From a virus, in IMG/VR virus record IMGVR_UViG_3300044971_000090, positions 1 through 30,477 of that record: a DNA stretch of 30,477 bases, one strand, 5' to 3'. How positions within the stretch are numbered: the first letter of the stretch is position 1; every line of letters begins with the position of its first letter. The notes beneath the pieces were generated by a model. The model was given only the letters and a program-made list of their open reading frames with translations, had not been told where the DNA came from and searched no databases. Shown one piece after another: positions 30,029 to 30,477 of this stretch. The position numbers and the translations under genes were made by a program.

Positions 30029-30477
30029 CTATGAATAGTTGTAGTCATTTAAGTTAACGGTTATTTGTCTTGATTCGTCATACTTTGTATGAAACATATT
30101 CATACGATTGTGTGACTTGAAAAAATTTGTAGCACTTGCTACGCGGTCACGCACACCAAGTTCAGCAAACCAGAAAGCCATGACGGTATCTGTCTTTTGT
30201 GACTTAGGTGCATCTGGGTACCAGGTGACGAGTTGTTCGATTAGTGTCTTAATACCTTCTGATGCATGCGTTGATGGAAACTCAATCAGAGCCTTGCCAT
30301 CTTCCCATCCGTAAAAGAGGGTCGTCAGGGATGCAACTCCGAAGTTGGTGTCCCATTTATTTTGACCCGTATGATGTTCGCGTAAAATTGCACCCCGTGA
30401 CGACAGGTATTCCCGTACCTCACGGTCCTGAGTCAACATCGTTTGGAAAGCATTTTTCTCAACACGCCACTCAGAAA
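30029..30477 (-). CDS. terL: Terminase large subunit, C-terminal part
   Basis: The frame is open to the right edge, so the gene starts outside. The visible 148 residues are the end of the nuclease domain of a phage terminase: EWRVEKNAFQTMLTQDREV at the edge, FYGWEDGKALIEFPSTHAS, and KTDTVMAFWFAELGVRDR, in which the Asp of the TDTVMAFWFAE segment matches the last catalytic Asp of the RNase H-like nuclease. The ATPase part and first nuclease acids lie outside. It ends 8 bases before the portal frame opens. This enzyme cuts concatemers and pumps DNA into the head. Confidence 0.85.
   Translation of the reverse strand, partial: SEWRVEKNAFQTMLTQDREVREYLSSRGAILREHHTGQNKWDTNFGVASLTTLFYGWEDGKALIEFPSTHASEGIKTLIEQLVTWYPDAPKSQKTDTVMAFWFAELGVRDRVASATNFFKSHNRMNMFHTKYDESRQITVNLNDYNYS

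Overview
The window is a phage genome segment, apparently a tailed phage with a short (podovirus-like) tail, carried almost entirely on the minus strand. Both ends cut through genes: a nuclease-like gene at the left edge and the C-terminus of the terminase large subunit at the right edge. There is no integrase, excisionase, repressor, tRNA or CRISPR array, so nothing points to lysogeny. Base composition looks moderately low in GC, with strong Shine-Dalgarno sites and tightly overlapping TAATG/ATGA junctions. The Cas4-like exonuclease, split primase, zinc-ribbon ssDNA-binding-like protein and M15 endolysin resemble sets common in phages of aquatic Actinobacteria. This host assignment is inference only, and an overlapping spanin-like gene pair leaves a diderm host possible.

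Layout in the main direction of transcription (right to left): terminase large subunit (partial) and portal (30477-28191); a tiny basic protein and a 150-aa protein; a giant 1897-aa protein followed by 135-, 469- and 448-aa proteins, read here as internal/ejection or cargo proteins placed between portal and capsid (27421-18560); scaffold-like protein and major capsid protein (18438-16772); two small proteins, then a proteasome-beta/HslV-like peptidase (16195-15632); a run of tiny, often lysine-rich proteins (15642-14614); head-tail adaptor-like protein, Ala/Ser-heptad tail fibre, glycine-rich fibre and accessory proteins (14617-8824); a 654-aa tail nozzle/hub-like protein (8719-6755); and a lysis block made of a spanin-like overlapping pair, a holin-like protein, an M15 peptidase endolysin and a second small membrane protein (6738-5438).

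A strong bidirectional terminator at 5378-5421 ends this unit. Facing it is the only plus-strand segment: two small zinc-binding proteins (4911-5316), possibly followed by a short structured RNA. A divergent intergenic region with an inverted repeat (4809-4910) separates them from the leftward replication/recombination unit: Cas4-like exonuclease, zinc-ribbon ssDNA-binding-like protein, DnaB-like ATPase, two small unknowns, a GT-A glycosyltransferase, an Hjc-like resolvase, a primase split over two overlapping ORFs, and a further nuclease-like protein.

The points most worth following up are the HslV-like peptidase inside the head module, the primase split over a 155-nt overlap with its own internal ribosome site, an ADP-ribosyltransferase-like stretch inside the giant protein next to the portal, an apparent beta-rich insertion in the capsid protein, and a candidate small RNA beside the plus-strand island. 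No gene-free stretch exceeds 300 bases; the longest gaps (about 100-130 bases) are described as regulatory entries.
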